From Trissonchulus latispiculum (lineage: Eukaryota > Nematoda > Enoplea > Enoplida > Ironidae), in NCBI GenBank assembly GCA_030248195.1, contig JASAND010012790.1:1-64000 (forward strand): a DNA stretch of 64,000 nt, written 5' to 3'. The notes beneath the pieces were generated by a model that saw nothing but the letters and a program-made list of their open reading frames with translations, ran no database searches and was not told the origin of the DNA. The translations under genes and the position numbers were made by a program. Below are positions 1 to 11,606 of the stretch, in pieces. The stretch's first letter is position 1. Each line of letters opens with the position of its first letter.

Positions 1-793
1 TTACATAACCAGCGAGCAATTGTAGAAGCAGCGGCGAGGAGAACGGTGCACGTAAGGTTACAAACGGGGTCTGGCGTGTACTCGCTGTAGCATTGCGGTG
101 CTGCGCTGTTGCTGCGAGTGCCATAACATGCTGATAGGGATCGAGCAAAGGCTTATCTTTATGTCGATACAAGGTAAAAGTATTTTTTAAGGTTGAGGTT
201 TCCCGGTCGAGCCCCTTTGGGCAGTTGTTGGAGAACAAACACTAACTTGTCAGAGTGGACTTGCAGATCAGGTGCAGTGGCTGGCATTTAGCTAACAGCT
301 CTGTCCGCCCAGCCAGAAGAAGTGCGACGAGCATTGCCGTTTTGTAGGCAAGACGTGTAGCACTAAGAGTCGAAACAGGTCCCCAACTTTCAAGTAAGGA
401 GAGGAACGTGTTGGACACGCCACTCTCGAAAAGCTTTTGGCTGAGGAGGCCGGTTCTGGAATGCTGCCTGAAGAGAAGTTGCGGACCAGGGGTTCCTGCG
501 ACAGAGGACGACGACCGTCGTGCTGAAAGTGGTGGCCTAAAGCTGCGACCGCAAGAGGTAAGAGTGCGCCAGGCGAGTCCTTTCTGGAACTGAGAGTAAA
601 GAAATTCTGCCAGTTTTGTAACGTCATAATTATATGGGTCGAGGTCTTGTGTGGAAGACCATGAGGCCCACTCTGCCCAAATAGCATTATAACGTACATG
701 AGTCGAGGGCTTTTTTGCGTCATGCAGGAATGTAAGCAAATCAGATGACAAGTGCTTACCTGACAAGAAGTGGGAGAAACCAGGCAAACCCAC
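1..793 (-). pseudogene. DIRS-like tyrosine recombinase, broken and truncated by the window edge
   Basis: A minus-strand frame starting near 793 reads SDLLTFLHDAKKPSTHVRYN and then KLAEFLYSQFQKGLAWRTL, a recombinase SAM-like core-binding domain. It continues to a block with LVALLLAGRTELLAKCQ, where the first catalytic Arg would lie, and stops at 242. Bases 1-180 in yet another frame still read like recombinase (HKDKPLLDPYQHV, PFVTLRAPFSSP). The catalytic His/Arg/Tyr end is outside the window. The position after RNase H and linker matches the Gag-RT-RH-YR order of DIRS elements. Confidence 0.65.
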
Positions 794-1438
794 AGACGCC
801 AGCGGGAGGTCGGATCGATCAGAGGGCCGTTTGGACTGGACTGATGAATGTGCTCTGCAAAAGAAAGCATTCTATATGAAACAAGACGTTGCTGAATTTG
901 TGGAAACCAAGGCTGTGATTGCCAATATGGGCATACAAGGATCAGTGGGCGTCCTTGACTGTGAGCCTGAGCTAAAACTCTGGACACCAAACAAATAGGC
1001 GGAAAAGCGTAGAGGAGGTCGTAAGCTGCCCAACTGTGGGAAAAGGCATCTGTACCGACACTATGAGCTGAAGGAGCAAAGGAGAAGAAGGTCGTGACAA
1101 GGCAGTCGTCCTCAGATGCGAAAAGGTCAACATCTGGGTGGCCAAATTCGCTAAAGACTAGAGCACGTGCCCGACTGCCTAGAGTCCAGTTCACAGACGA
1201 TAGATAGCCCCGCGACAGCCTGTCGGCATCAACATTTTCCGTTGACGGCAGGTACGAGAAACGAGGGTGGATCTGTAGTTCTAACAGCAAAAGCCAAATG
1301 TGTACTGCCCAACGGGATAGGCTACGGGAACGAACCGAGCCCCGTTTAACTAAGGCGGCAACGGCGGCTTGATTATCAAGAGAAAAATGCAGAGCGCGGC
1401 CCCGGGCCCGACGCTGAAATTGAGCAGAGGAAAGAACA
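292..1438 (-). pseudogene. DIRS-like RNase H C-terminal part and linker
   Basis: The frame contains LHFSLDNQAAVAALVKRGS (third RNase H acidic residue in the LDN block) and STENVDADRLSR (last Asp), followed by the DIRS-type linker with PDVDLFASEDDC and YAFPPICLVSRVL. An ATG-initiated stretch begins at 1290, but the homology starts upstream. After about position 800 the homology moves into a neighbouring frame (recombinase N-terminus) and returns to this frame near 590-420 (core-binding residues around SALGHHF-like text), so further indels are present. It is a remnant of the same element. Confidence 0.7.
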
Positions 1439-1840
1439 TTAAATATATAACGCTTTAAGTTCCAGTGTATTGATGTCAGCAGCCCTTAGTGTACGTGGCC
1501 AGTTGCCCGCGAGGGTAAGATCGCCATAAATAGCGCCCCAACCGAATAAAGAAGCATCGGAAAAAACATAGCCATCAACTGACGGCTGATGTAACGAAGT
1601 GCACATACCTGGTATGAGAATCGGCCATTGGGCCAGCTCCTGACGAACTGATCTTGGCAGGAGAACCTTCTTGCCATAGCTCATCGATGACCGGCGAACA
1701 GGTAGAGAGCGGTTGAGGAAAAGCTGAAGGCGTCTATAATACAAAAAAGCATTTGGAAACGCCAACAAGCAACTAGAAAAACCGCTAAGAAGGCTAGCTA
1801 GCTGCTAATGATACGAGCTCAGTGTTCAAAATTGCGTCCA
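1439..1840 (-). pseudogene. DIRS-like RNase H N-terminal part (frame-shifted)
   Basis: The minus-strand frame reads through a connection domain into an RNase H-like core: DGYVFSDASLFGWGAIYGD, with the first catalytic Asp in SDAS, and LELKALYI carrying the Glu. It stops at 1439, and the next residues (FNVLSS...) appear in a different frame, so a second frameshift lies close to 1440-1450. This is the direct continuation of the RT ORF ending at 1867. It shows that the element is inactive as assembled. Confidence 0.75.
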
Positions 1841-1866
1841 GCTGTCGAGTAAGCCTAGTTTGACGA

Positions 1867-4074
1867 TCAGCAGAGACTGACACTGTGAGTGAGGGCGTTC
1901 CACGTGTACCCGAGGTAATTTCGGATTTGGCTAGGCGTAACTTCGGACTTGCTGAGATTAATGATAAAACCTAAATAAAGGAGCAAACGCATGGTTCGAA
2001 AACAATGCAATTCGCAAATGTGAGAGGACTGAGCTAAGATCAAGATATCGTCTAAATAAATTACAATGCGAATTCCCTGACCTCTATGATAGGCCGTAAC
2101 TACTTTAAGCAGTTTAGTAAACACTCGAGGAGCAGAGCTCAGTCCAAAAGGAAGAGCTTGATAACAGTAGTACTTGTTCTCAAAGAGAAAAGCTAGATAC
2201 GGCTGATGCGAGGCAGAAATAGGGATGTGAGGATAAGCATCTTTTATGTCAATTGAACAAAACCAATCATTTTGTTGAATGAGATAGCGCAAAGCCTGAG
2301 GCGTTTCCATTTTAAATTTGCGATAGCGAACAGATTCATTGAGAGGGCGCAAATTTGTCACAACGCGCTTATCACCCGTCTTTTTAGGAATGACAAAAAT
2401 TGAGGAGGTGTGTTTTACCTGATCTGCAGGTATGCGTCGCACACATTGTTTTTCCAGCAAAGAAGCAAGTTCCAGTGCAAACGCATTACGATCACCTGCC
2501 GCCCGAAAGGTAGTTGCGCAGTGGAGCCGAATGGGAGGCGGGTGAGTGAACTCAATAAGGTACCCCTGTACAATGGACAGAATTAATGGACTTTGGGTGA
2601 TCTGTCCCCAGCGGGGGAAAAAGTGCAGCAGGCGCGCCCCGACTGGGAACACCCCTACTTGGGCCGTTACTGAATTGTTACCTTTATTTCGCAACAGCAC
2701 GTTCAAAGCTACAAAGGAACTGTGTAAAACATCAACTAGAACAGTAGTGAGACTTACCGAAGAAACGGGATCAACCGGCTGACGGAAAGAAGCATTACTG
2801 TGATGGCTGCTGCTGGACAGAGCGGCGGAACGCCCCACGACCGCCACGTCCTCTGCCAAACGCTCGCTGCCCGAAACGGCCGGGTCCACTGTGGCGATAT
2901 CGTCCCCGGCTCTAAAAGTCAACGGTAAAATAGAGTGGGAATTAACGACAGAACGAGAAGCATCAACAGAGTGAGAATTTTTGTGTGACACTACAGAAGA
3001 ACAGTTAAAGGTAACTACCTTGATACTGGGTCGGTGCTTGTCCCTGGTCGAAGTTTCGTCAAGATGTTCCCGACGGCGCAGTTCACTCTTGGTAAGACTG
3101 CTGTGCTGTGGGCCAAACAAGCTGCCAAGCTTAGCCCCCTCCAGTGCCTCCTTTGCTGATAAGCGCCGCCGAACACTGCGTCCCAAAGTCCCCAAGGCGT
3201 TATTGGCACGCCGCAAAGAAATGCGACGGGACGCTGAAGCAAAGAGATGAAGTACAGCATCAAGCTGCTCCGTGCAGCGTGCGGCATCGAACTGGACGGC
3301 GTGAGAGTGACGCATGGAGTGGCCCACCTGCCTCGGGCGAGTCTTGCGCACCCTGTGGGCGGCAGCTCCCAAATAGGCCGCCACTCCACGAGAGGCCGTG
3401 ATAATATCCTTCTGGATGGCCAGCAGACGTGCCTCCTCGCTTCGTCGCTCTGCCGACAACAGATGAGCGTGGCTTTGGTCCATGACCGGCGGCTGGAAAA
3501 CCGAGGGGTTATTGTCGAAGACCAGCTTGTCGTAGAGTGCGTCGTCGGCTTTGAGTGGCTCCTGAAGGTACGCCATCCACCGGTCACGTGCCCAGGAGCG
3601 GATACGCAAGGTAGGCCGTGCCGCAGAACTTGGACCCACCAATGCATCCAAAGGCGAGGAGTGAACAACCGTCGGCAAAGGGTTGTCCCGTCCAGCGTAG
3701 CGGGGCACCTGCCTCCGATCACCGGCACGCCTGTGCCCTGTAGTCGAGCGAGCAGAACTCGCAAGAGAAGGCGATCCTGATCCGCTACTGGGAGCGCGGT
3801 CCTCTCGGTCACTAGATACAGCTGGAGAACTGACCGGAGAAGTCGAGCGCGAGGCTCGGCGCTTTCGTCGATCCGATCGACCTGACCGCTCAGCCGATGA
3901 GCGAGTACGGTCTGTACCAACTGAACCAGACCGGCTAGCTCCCGAAGGAGATCTGGAGCCGCTGGAAGCCGAAGACCGAGAGCGTGATCTACTTGACGGT
4001 GACCGAGCAGCGTTCTCTGCCTCATGATAAGAGCGTGGCATTGTAAAGCCACTAGCAATGCACGCGGGAAACAA
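1867..4074 (-). CDS. DIRS-like retrotransposon Gag-reverse transcriptase ORF
   Basis: The ORF encodes 735 codons. The N-terminal ~100 residues are very rich in Ser/Arg, followed by a Gag-like helical region (about residues 130-350), then a reverse transcriptase. RT motifs seen include SIDIKDAYPHIPI, LPFGLSSAPRVFTK and the catalytic YLDDILIL (bases about 2040-2068). The LPFGLSSAPRVFT block is typical of DIRS/Ngaro tyrosine-recombinase retrotransposons. A start at 4074 is the longest; an ATG at about 4041 (MPRSYHEAE) begins the SR-rich Gag and is equally plausible. The frame closes at 1867 inside the RT-RNase H connection; the protein sequence resumes in another frame, so a single-base indel or decay is likely. 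It belongs with the RNase H and recombinase pieces downstream on the minus strand. Gag and RT share one frame here. Confidence 0.85.
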   Translation of the reverse strand: MFPACIASGFTMPRSYHEAENAARSPSSRSRSRSSASSGSRSPSGASRSGSVGTDRTRSSAERSGRSDRRKRRASRSTSPVSSPAVSSDREDRAPSSGSGSPSLASSARSTTGHRRAGDRRQVPRYAGRDNPLPTVVHSSPLDALVGPSSAARPTLRIRSWARDRWMAYLQEPLKADDALYDKLVFDNNPSVFQPPVMDQSHAHLLSAERRSEEARLLAIQKDIITASRGVAAYLGAAAHRVRKTRPRQVGHSMRHSHAVQFDAARCTEQLDAVLHLFASASRRISLRRANNALGTLGRSVRRRLSAKEALEGAKLGSLFGPQHSSLTKSELRRREHLDETSTRDKHRPSIKVVTFNCSSVVSHKNSHSVDASRSVVNSHSILPLTFRAGDDIATVDPAVSGSERLAEDVAVVGRSAALSSSSHHSNASFRQPVDPVSSVSLTTVLVDVLHSSFVALNVLLRNKGNNSVTAQVGVFPVGARLLHFFPRWGQITQSPLILSIVQGYLIEFTHPPPIRLHCATTFRAAGDRNAFALELASLLEKQCVRRIPADQVKHTSSIFVIPKKTGDKRVVTNLRPLNESVRYRKFKMETPQALRYLIQQNDWFCSIDIKDAYPHIPISASHQPYLAFLFENKYYCYQALPFGLSSAPRVFTKLLKVVTAYHRGQGIRIVIYLDDILILAQSSHICELHCFRTMRLLLYLGFIINLSKSEVTPSQIRNYLGYTWNALTHSVSLC

Positions 4075-4222
4075 AACAACTAATTGCTGTTAGGCGAGTG
4101 AATGTATTATACTTACTTAGTGAACTAATTTGCATATGCCTTATTTGCATATTTGAAGTTCCGCGGAAAACAGGACTACCCATATGTTTAGGAACAGTAA
4201 ACTGCAGTGACTTGAAAATAAG
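4075..4222. repeat. DIRS-like element 5' terminal region
   Basis: This AT-rich stretch lies immediately upstream of the minus-strand Gag start. It is repeated almost exactly at 14827-14960 (shared text such as GCTGTTAGGCGAGTGAATG and GGAACAGTAAACT). The second copy is not attached to a coding region. I read it as the terminal repeat of the DIRS-like element, ending in half of a hairpin that is complete at 14725-14803. Confidence 0.55.
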
Positions 4223-4530
4223 GCTTGTTCTTAACGTTTTTGCACCGTTTTAAAGCGATTTTAGGCCAAAATTTTAGAAAGATGTTTCAAAAAATGACCA
4301 TTTTTCGACCAAATTCAGCTAACTTTTTTGGGTCCAAAAATCGTTGGGGGGGTAGCCAAAAGTTGGGGGAGGGTAAATCAAAAAATCTGGGGGAATTAGG
4401 TCGAAAATTTTGGGGGGTCCCCCCCAACCCCCCCCCCCCGAAGGAAACTATGCCCCCCCAGATTTTTGCCCAGCCACACCCCACACGCCACACCTATGGC
4501 TAAAGATTGTTATTTATAGCAATTAAAAGG
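4223..4530 (+). repeat. G/C-homopolymer repeat unit
   Basis: The unit starts AAGGCTTGTTCTTAACG and runs through TTAGCTAACTTTTTTGGG and G-run/C-run blocks to a CCAGCCACAC...CCTATGG end. The same order recurs at 7140, 7870 and 8150, and inverted at 15.0-17.1 kb and in part at 59.8 kb. No coding capacity is credible; apparent proline/glycine ORFs here come from homopolymer runs. Confidence 0.6.
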
Positions 4531-4534
4531 TATA

Positions 4535-5465
4535 TATAGTCAGACCCGGGAAAAAAAAGGTTTTCGACTTAAGCTTCTAACTTTCGCAAATGTTGGCCAA
4601 TCTGGAAGCGGTTTTGCGTGTAAGTGCACGGCACTGCCCTCTATCAATTCAGGTATTAAAATCTTTCCTAACACAACAGGTTCTCAGATTAATTAAAAAA
4701 ATTGGTGATTTTTTACCCGACAAAATGGTAAAGAAAAAATGGCTTGTGGTATAAAAAGATCACCCAAAAATATTGGCGCTGGAGTAGATTTGATGCTTCC
4801 ACGTGAAAGAGCGCATCAAATTTAGTATATTTGGCCAAAAAAACAAAGTTATAATGAATTGGTAACAATTTTTATCGATTTGAAAAGTTCAAAAATTGTG
4901 CAGCATCAACCAAACAGGTTTCATAAGCAAAATAGCCATTTTTGAAAAATATTCAAAAATGGTCGGTTTTGACTAATTTAAAAAGTTTTTAGGCTTAATC
5001 GATGCTTTTTAAGCGTTCTATACGCATTAAAACCCCCATACTGCTTCAGAAAATTTTTTGCTGGGTTCTGACAATTTTTTTACCCGAAACGTGGCAAAAT
5101 TTTGGGGGTAAAAAATGGTCAGCTGGTGGAGCCCCAATGCACTGCAGTAGGGGATATGCTGCCTTGTGTGTTAATACTTGGGGCCAATCAAACCCATATG
5201 CACAGTATTGGAGCCCGGAGTCTCTCCACGCTAGCAAGAGAAGTTAAAAATTCCGATATGACCCTTAGCTTTTGGCGGTGGTTTTGGGAGGTCAACTTTG
5301 AAATTACACTGAAAACTTTCTATTTGGTCCAGGGGTCTCATACTTATAGTTTGAGGTCATCTAGGGTGGCGCTATATTATCACACATTAGTGGGACTCGC
5401 CGGGTCTACCAGGCTTCCAGGGCGGCCCCGTTTTTTTGGGGTGTTTTTTCCCGGGTCTGACTATA
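4535..5465. mobile_element. TIR element (MITE), termini TAGTCAGACCCGGGAAAAAA
   Basis: The left end TATAGTCAGACCCGGGAAAA is matched by its reverse complement at the right end (TTTTCCCGGGTCTGACTATA). The element is about 930 bp with no transposase ORF. The termini begin at TA dinucleotides, which would suit a Tc1/mariner-type target, but the flanking TA-rich DNA makes the duplication uncertain. Confidence 0.65.
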
Positions 5466-5641
5466 ATATGCGCAATTATAAACCATAATCTGGGATAATT
5501 TTGGCCTATTTCAGCACAAATTTGTCGATTTTCCAATTTGTCCAATTTTCGAATTTGTCAAAGTATTGACAGAAGCTTTTGAGTATATACGTTTAATGTA
5601 CTGTACATCGAAAAAGAGAATTTTTAGATAAAAAACTTGGG

Positions 5642-6741
5642 TATAGTCAAGAGGGGAAAAACCCATTTTTCAGATTTTTGGCCAGAACTTTTCAATGGTT
5701 TGACATATCGAAATGCTGATTATACAGGTAGCTAGGCCTAGTCGTAAGCTTTCTTATGAGCTATAGAACACCTCTCTAGGGTGTGCCGTTAGCGAGAAAA
5801 ATTGTCCCAAACTGGCGGCAAAAAACCCACTGCGGGAAAAAACCCATCTGCGGGAAAAAACCCACCCCAAAAAATTTTTGGCAAGCTGCCAGGAGCATTT
5901 CTAACCATTCCAAATGAAAGAACGGGTTGTTTTTAGTACAACTGCATCAAAATATATTAGTTTTTGTATATACTAAAATTGAGGTCATATGGTCATTTGA
6001 AAATGTTGTATCTTTAACCCATAAACATAGGCAAATTTTGGAAATTTTTTAAAATTGTTTATTTTCGGCGGTTTAAGCATCCTATCGTGTAGAAAACGTG
6101 TTTTTCTTGTATTTAGAGCCAAACTAGACCCATTTTAAGGCAAAAATAAGCATTTTTGGTCAAAATTGAAATTTTGGCTTGAAATGGCACCGTGTCCGAT
6201 TTAGACCCCCTGGACCACCCATAACAGTACGAACCCAGGTAAAACCTATACCAATTTAATCTATAGGCTCTATTAAACAAATGTATGTATTGGTTTGACC
6301 TTTCCGGTCAATGGTTAGAAAAAAATTTAATTTTGAAAAGTGGGTTTTTTCCCGCCGTGGCTTTTTTCCCGCCAACTCCAGGTCACCCCCAGGTCGCACC
6401 GGAGGGGTCAGAGCAGTGTGACATATATCATCATGAAGCGCAACAGATGCCCTACAAGTACATATAATCCGCTTTGGTCTAAGTCTTTCCAGTAGTTCAG
6501 GGTGGCCCGGCAAAGTTTGCCAAATTTCGGCACTTGGTCGGACCAAAATTTCCAGAAATTTCAAAGTCCCAAAAAATTTGCAGGGAAGCAGTGGGAGCTA
6601 CCATAATACACCCTCCAGGGTTATTTTGGATGCTCTTCAAGATAGGCTATTAAAATCCTAGATAGCTCATACCGGTAAGCCCACACTGGGGGTGGGTTTT
6701 TTCCCCGCATTGGCGAGTGGGTTTTTTCCCGCTTGAATATA
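5642..6741. mobile_element. TIR element with internal CGGGAAAAAACCCA repeats
   Basis: The left end TATAGTCAAGAGGGGAAAAA is matched by an inverted right end reading TATATTCAAGCGGGAAAAAA. Several internal copies of GCGGGAAAAAACCCA lie near the left end (5825-5870) and inverted copies near 6340-6375 and 6690-6732. The termini resemble those of the neighbouring element at 4535-5465, so the two are probably related families. No transposase is seen. Confidence 0.5.
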
Positions 6742-8420
6742 CAGTTTAGGGAGGTCCTCCATAGTTTCCCTGGAACTTTGGGTCTCGGGGGGGTAAATCT
6801 TGGCCGACCTCCGAAATGTGATGGGGGTACCCCCCCAACCACAGATGTGTTGGGGTGGGGGGGTGGGGGGGACCCCCCCCACCAAAATGACAAATTTTGG
6901 CGACCCCCTCCCAGATTTTCTGATTTTTGCTACCCCCCCTCCAGATTTTTCGAAAAAAGTGGCCAAAAATGGCATAAAATCGAAAATTTAGGGGGGTCCC
7001 CCCACCTTCCGTCGGACCCCCCCCCCAGATTTTTTGCCCAGCCACACCTATGCCCCCCAACCCCCCCCCCCAGAATTCGGACCTCAGAACTTTCGAAAAA
7101 TAACCAAAAAATGCAAAATTTTCTGTAATTTAGCCTTTTTTCATCAAAAAAGGCTTGTTCTTAACGTTTTAGGCTAATTTTGCACCGTTTTAAAGTGATT
7201 ATAGGCCAAAACTTTAGAAAAATTTTTCAAAAAATGACCATTTTTCGACCAAATTTAGCTAACTTTTTGGGTCCAAAAATCGTTGGGGGGGTTCGGGGGG
7301 GGGGGGTTGCCAAAAGTTGGAGGAGTTTAAGTCAAAAAATCTGGGGGGGGGGGGTAAATTTGGTCGGAAATTTCGGGGGGATACCCACCCCCCCAAAGGA
7401 AACTGTGGGGTCCTCCCACCAAATTTCGGATTTTAGTGGGCTCGGGCTCCCCCGAGCCAGATTCGGACCTTTTAATCCCCCCAACCCTAACAGGTGGTAT
7501 ATACGGTACCATAGTTTCACCGGAATTTTAGGTTGGGGCAGGGGTAAGCTATGGAAATTTGGTGGTCGACCCGCCAAATGCAATGGGTGGTATCCCCCGC
7601 CCCGAACCCTTACCCCCCCCCAAATTGGTACCTCAGAAAATCCAAACATGGCCTAAAAATGCAAAATTTTCTGTATTTTAACGCTTTATTCATAGTTTCC
7701 CTGGAAATTTTGGTTGGGGGGGGGGCAAACTTCGAAAATTTGGTGGTCGACCCCCGAAATGTGATGGGGAGTACCCCCCCCGAACCCTCCCCAAAATTCG
7801 GACCTCAGAAAATTCAAAAAATGGCCTAAAAACGCAAAATCTTCTGTATTTTAACGCTTTTTTTGTCAAAACAAGGCTTGTTTTTATCGTTTTAGGCGTT
7901 TTAACACCGTTTTAAACCGATTTTAAGCCAAAATTTGAGAAAAAATTTTCAAAAAATGACCATTTTTTAGCAAAATTTAGCTAACTTTTTGGCCCCAAAA
8001 AGTGCTGGGGGGGAGTTCGGGGGGGGGGGTAACCAAAAGTGGGGAGAGGGATAGTAAAAAAATCTGGGGAGGGGGGGTAAAGTTGATCGAAAATTTTGGG
8101 GGATACACCCCCCAACCCCCCCCCTAGGGAAACTATGGCTTTATTCATGAAAACAAGGCTTATTTTGATAGTTTTAGGCGTTTATAAGCGAAAAGCGATC
8201 TTAAGTCAAAATTTGAGAAAATGTTTTTAAAAAATGACCATTCTTGGGCAAAATTTAGCTAACTTTTTGGCTCCAAGAAGGACCGAGGGGGGTTGGGTGG
8301 GGTAGCCGAAAGTTGGGGGAGGGGATGTCGAAAATTCTTGGCGGGGGCAAAGGGGTTCGAAAATTTTGGGGGGAGTACACCCATAGTTTCCTTTGGGGTT
8401 TCCTTTCATAGTTCATATTA
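6742..8420 (+). repeat. Array of G/C-homopolymer repeat units
   Basis: Three or more diverged units repeat the order: AGTTTCCCTGGAA, G-run, GGTCGACC(C)CCGAAATG, C-run, GGACCTCAGAA, AAATGCAAAATTTTCTGTA, AAGGCTTGTT, TTAGCTAACTTTTTGG, G-run. Unit starts (AAGGCTTGTT/AAGGCTTATT) are near 7147, 7873 and 8154. Homopolymer runs of 7-12 G or C are frequent and are likely sites of length error. There is no supported gene. Confidence 0.6.
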
Positions 8421-9480
8421 GTTCTCTTTATAGCCGCGATAATCAAATGAGAAACTCTTTTTGCTGGTTGCAAGAGTCGTGATAGCAATAATTTCCAAAT
8501 CAGACATATTGAAACATATAAACAGCATCCATAGATCCAGAGATCTTTGACGTTGTTGAGCCATTTGTTGATTAGGCCCAGCGGTGTGTATCTATTTAGA
8601 TTTTCAGTAATTCTTTGAGCGATGTCGTTATTTGGTTTGCTATCCGTGTCGTCCGCCAGTTTTTGTAGAATAATTGTAGTTTCTCCCATTGAAGCATAGA
8701 TATCGTTTAAGCTTGAGTGAGCACGCAGTTTCTTGAGTGCGTACATTGACAGCGGTTTATGGATTATTTCTTAAAAGTTGGTGAGGAATTTTACGATGTC
8801 ATGATAAAATGGGTAAAGAATGATAGAACCAATGTAAGGTCGAATAAAGCCTTCCACAGCTCTGTAGATGAACAGGCGTCCGTCGTCGTCATGTAGATAC
8901 ATCTCTTCGACCAATTTGCAGTCAGAAGGTGCAGAATGTCTGTAAACTATTTTTGATGTAGGATCAAGAAATTCTTCTAACCATGTGTGCTTCACAGAAA
9001 AATTTAAGGGAATCCATTTAGTCCACTGAAGAGCAGGCATTGCTTTAATATTATACCTGTCAACTGGAGTGCATGGCCAGTCCTGTAGCAGTTTGTCTTC
9101 AAGCCGCGCCATGCGTAAACCACTCAGGAAGAACATTTCTTCGCTACGCGAGAATCATTCAAAATGTGTCGAGCGATGAGAGTAGGATCCAAATGCGCTA
9201 ATAGTAAATCTATCTGCTGCATGAAGGATCTGCAAAATTGGTTGAATGCAGCGTCCAATCTGACGGTTAGCGTGTCATGTAATCGTTCTTCGACTGCTTG
9301 CAGTTGTGCAGGAACTAAATCTGTGGCGTTGAATATTTGAGAGTTGTTGTGATTCATATGAAACTTTACTGCTACCCGTTTTGATCGGTTGGTGGTTATG
9401 GAATAGACGATGGGCGTACCTTGATCCGTTAACACTCCTTCAATTCCCTCGCAAAGGGCTACTCTGACCGTATTTGACAT
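8255..9480 (-). pseudogene. Glycoprotein/env-like membrane protein fragment in three frames
   Basis: Three overlapping minus-strand pieces read as one protein broken by frameshifts. 9480-9124 contains DPTLIARHILNDSRVAKKC. 9136-8771 contains WPCTPVDRYNIKAMPALQW and EMYLHDDDGRLFIYRAVEG. 8746 to about 8400 contains TENLNRYTPLGLINKWLN followed by a membrane segment (DLWIYGCCLYVSICLIWKLL) and a basic tail. An ectodomain with cysteines, one C-terminal membrane segment and a short basic tail is the layout of a viral or retroelement envelope glycoprotein. The order is loosely reminiscent of class III fusion glycoproteins, but I could not confirm a family. The N-terminus is cut at 9480-9485 where a repeat begins; the tail merges into the G/C-rich repeat near 8400. 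Confidence 0.4.
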
Positions 9481-9484
9481 GTTC

Positions 9485-11572
9485 CAACTATTCTCGTCGT
9501 GTTATTGTGTTGCCCACTTTTCCAAAGGACTGGGCAACACTTTGTTATTGGTCTGTGCTTATTATTGTGTTGCCCACTTTTCCAAAGAAAATGGCAACAC
9601 CTTGTTATTGGTCTGTGCTTATTATTATTATTATTATTATTATTATCCGTCTGTCCCCCCCTAGATCTCGAGATTGGGAAGGGGTACAGGGATGGTTGAT
9701 ACCTTATTTTGAAGCCCTTGACTAGGACATCTCCGGGAAGCAAGATCGCTCCGATACCTTCCGGTTTCCGGGAATGGCGAATCCCGGAATTTTTCGGTTG
9801 GTAAGGGGGGACCAAGGCGAATTTCAAAATCCAAAATTTGGTCAAAAATTTTTTGTCTCCGATTTCGCTCAAAAGTTGGTCATAGGGTAACTCGACCACG
9901 CTGATTTCAAAACTGAAATTGAAATTTCCGGAAAATTTCCGGATTTCGAGATATTCGACCCGGAAAATTCCGGATTTTGAAAAAGTTCTCCAAAAGTGGT
10001 CGATATGGTACTCAAATGAAAGAGCTCGCCGAGCTGAACAACTTTCCTTCTTGCGACATTTTCCGGAAATGCGTCTAGCGAAAGTTATAGCCGAAAAACT
10101 GAAAATCCGGGAATTCACGAAAACCCGGATTTTGGACTTAAAAATTTTTTGTCTCGGATTTTGCTTAAAAGTTGGTTATAGGGTAAGTCGGTGGTGCTGA
10201 TTTCGAAACCGAAATCGAAATTTCCGGAAAATTCACGGATTTCGAGATATTCGACCCGGAAAATTCCGGATTTTGAAAATTTTTCGGAAAGTGATCAATA
10301 TGGTACTCAAATGAAAGAACTCGTCGAACTGAGCAACTTTCCTTCTTGCGACAATTTCTGAAAATGCGTCTAGCGAAAGTTATGGCAGAAAAATAAACAG
10401 AAAAACCTGTTGTGGGCAACACATTCTTGCAGTAGCGCTAGTTTATTGTGTTGCCCACTTTTCCAAAGGAATGGGCAACACTTTGTTATTGGTCTGTGCT
10501 TATTATTATTATTGGGTTGCCGCTTTTTACACAAAAAAGGCAACCCTTTCATCTGGGTATGTCCGTTTATTTATTATTATTATTATTCATCTCGTGACCA
10601 CCCCTGTCCCCCCCCCTCTAACTTTTGCTGGGGTGGCCCGATTGGGCTGAAATTTTTCAGGGGTGTTGGGGGTGGGGTGAAGTGTTGACTGAGGCACGGG
10701 CAGTCCGATATTTCCCGGATTCCGGGAATGGCGAATCCCGGAATTTTTTAGAATGGTAAGGGGGGACCAAGGGAAACGTAAAAATTTTTTGTCTCCGATT
10801 TTGCTCAAAAGTTGGGCATAGGGTAATTCGACCACGCTGAGTTCGAAACTGAAATCGAAATTTCCGGAAATTTTACGGATTGCGAGATATTGGACCCGGA
10901 AAATTCCGGATTTTGAAAAATTTTTCCGAAAGTGGTCGATATGGTACTCAAATGAAAGAGCTCGCCGAGCTGAACAACTTTCCTTCTTGCGACATTTTCC
11001 GGAAATGCGTCTAGCAAAAGTTACAGCCGAAAAACTGAAAATCCGGGAATTCCCGAAAACCCGGATTTTGAAAAATTTTTCAGAAAGTGGTCGATATGGT
11101 ACTCAAATGAAAGAGCTCGTCGAGCTGAACAACTTTTCTGCTTGCGACATTTTCCGGAAATGCGTCTAGCAAAAGTTACAGCCGAAAAACTGAAAATCCG
11201 GGAATTCCCGAAAAACCGGATTTTGAAAAATTTTTCCGAAAGTGGTCGATATGATACTCAAATGAAAGAGCTCGTCGAGCTGAGCAACTTTCCTTCTTGC
11301 GGCATTTTCCGGAAATGTGTCTAGCGAAAGTTACAGCCGAAAAACTGAAAATCCGGGAATTCCCGAAAACCCGGATTTGGAAAAATTTTTCCGAAAGTGG
11401 TCGATATGGGGCTCAAATGAAAGAGCTCGTCGAGCTGAACAACTTTTCTGCTTGCGGCATTTTCCGGTAATGCGTCTAACGAAAGTTACGACCAAAAAAC
11501 TGTTGTATTCTTCTGAAAGAAAACCCGGAACCTAAGGGAAACTGCCGCGGCAACCCATTCTCGCTACTTCGC

Positions 11573-11606
<34 letters not shown>

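Noticed and set aside
3015..4079. 354-codon minus-strand frame overlapping the DIRS Gag
   Set aside because: It is an alternative frame of the GC-rich SR-repeat coding region and has no Gag or RT motifs.
6621..7656. Proline/glycine-rich open frames on both strands
   Set aside because: They come from G and C homopolymer runs in the repeat array, change frame between units and have no start or domain support.
9474..9725. Open frame with poly-Ile/Tyr/Leu run
   Set aside because: It is produced by the (ATT)n microsatellite and the repeated GTGTTGCCCACTTTTCC segments.
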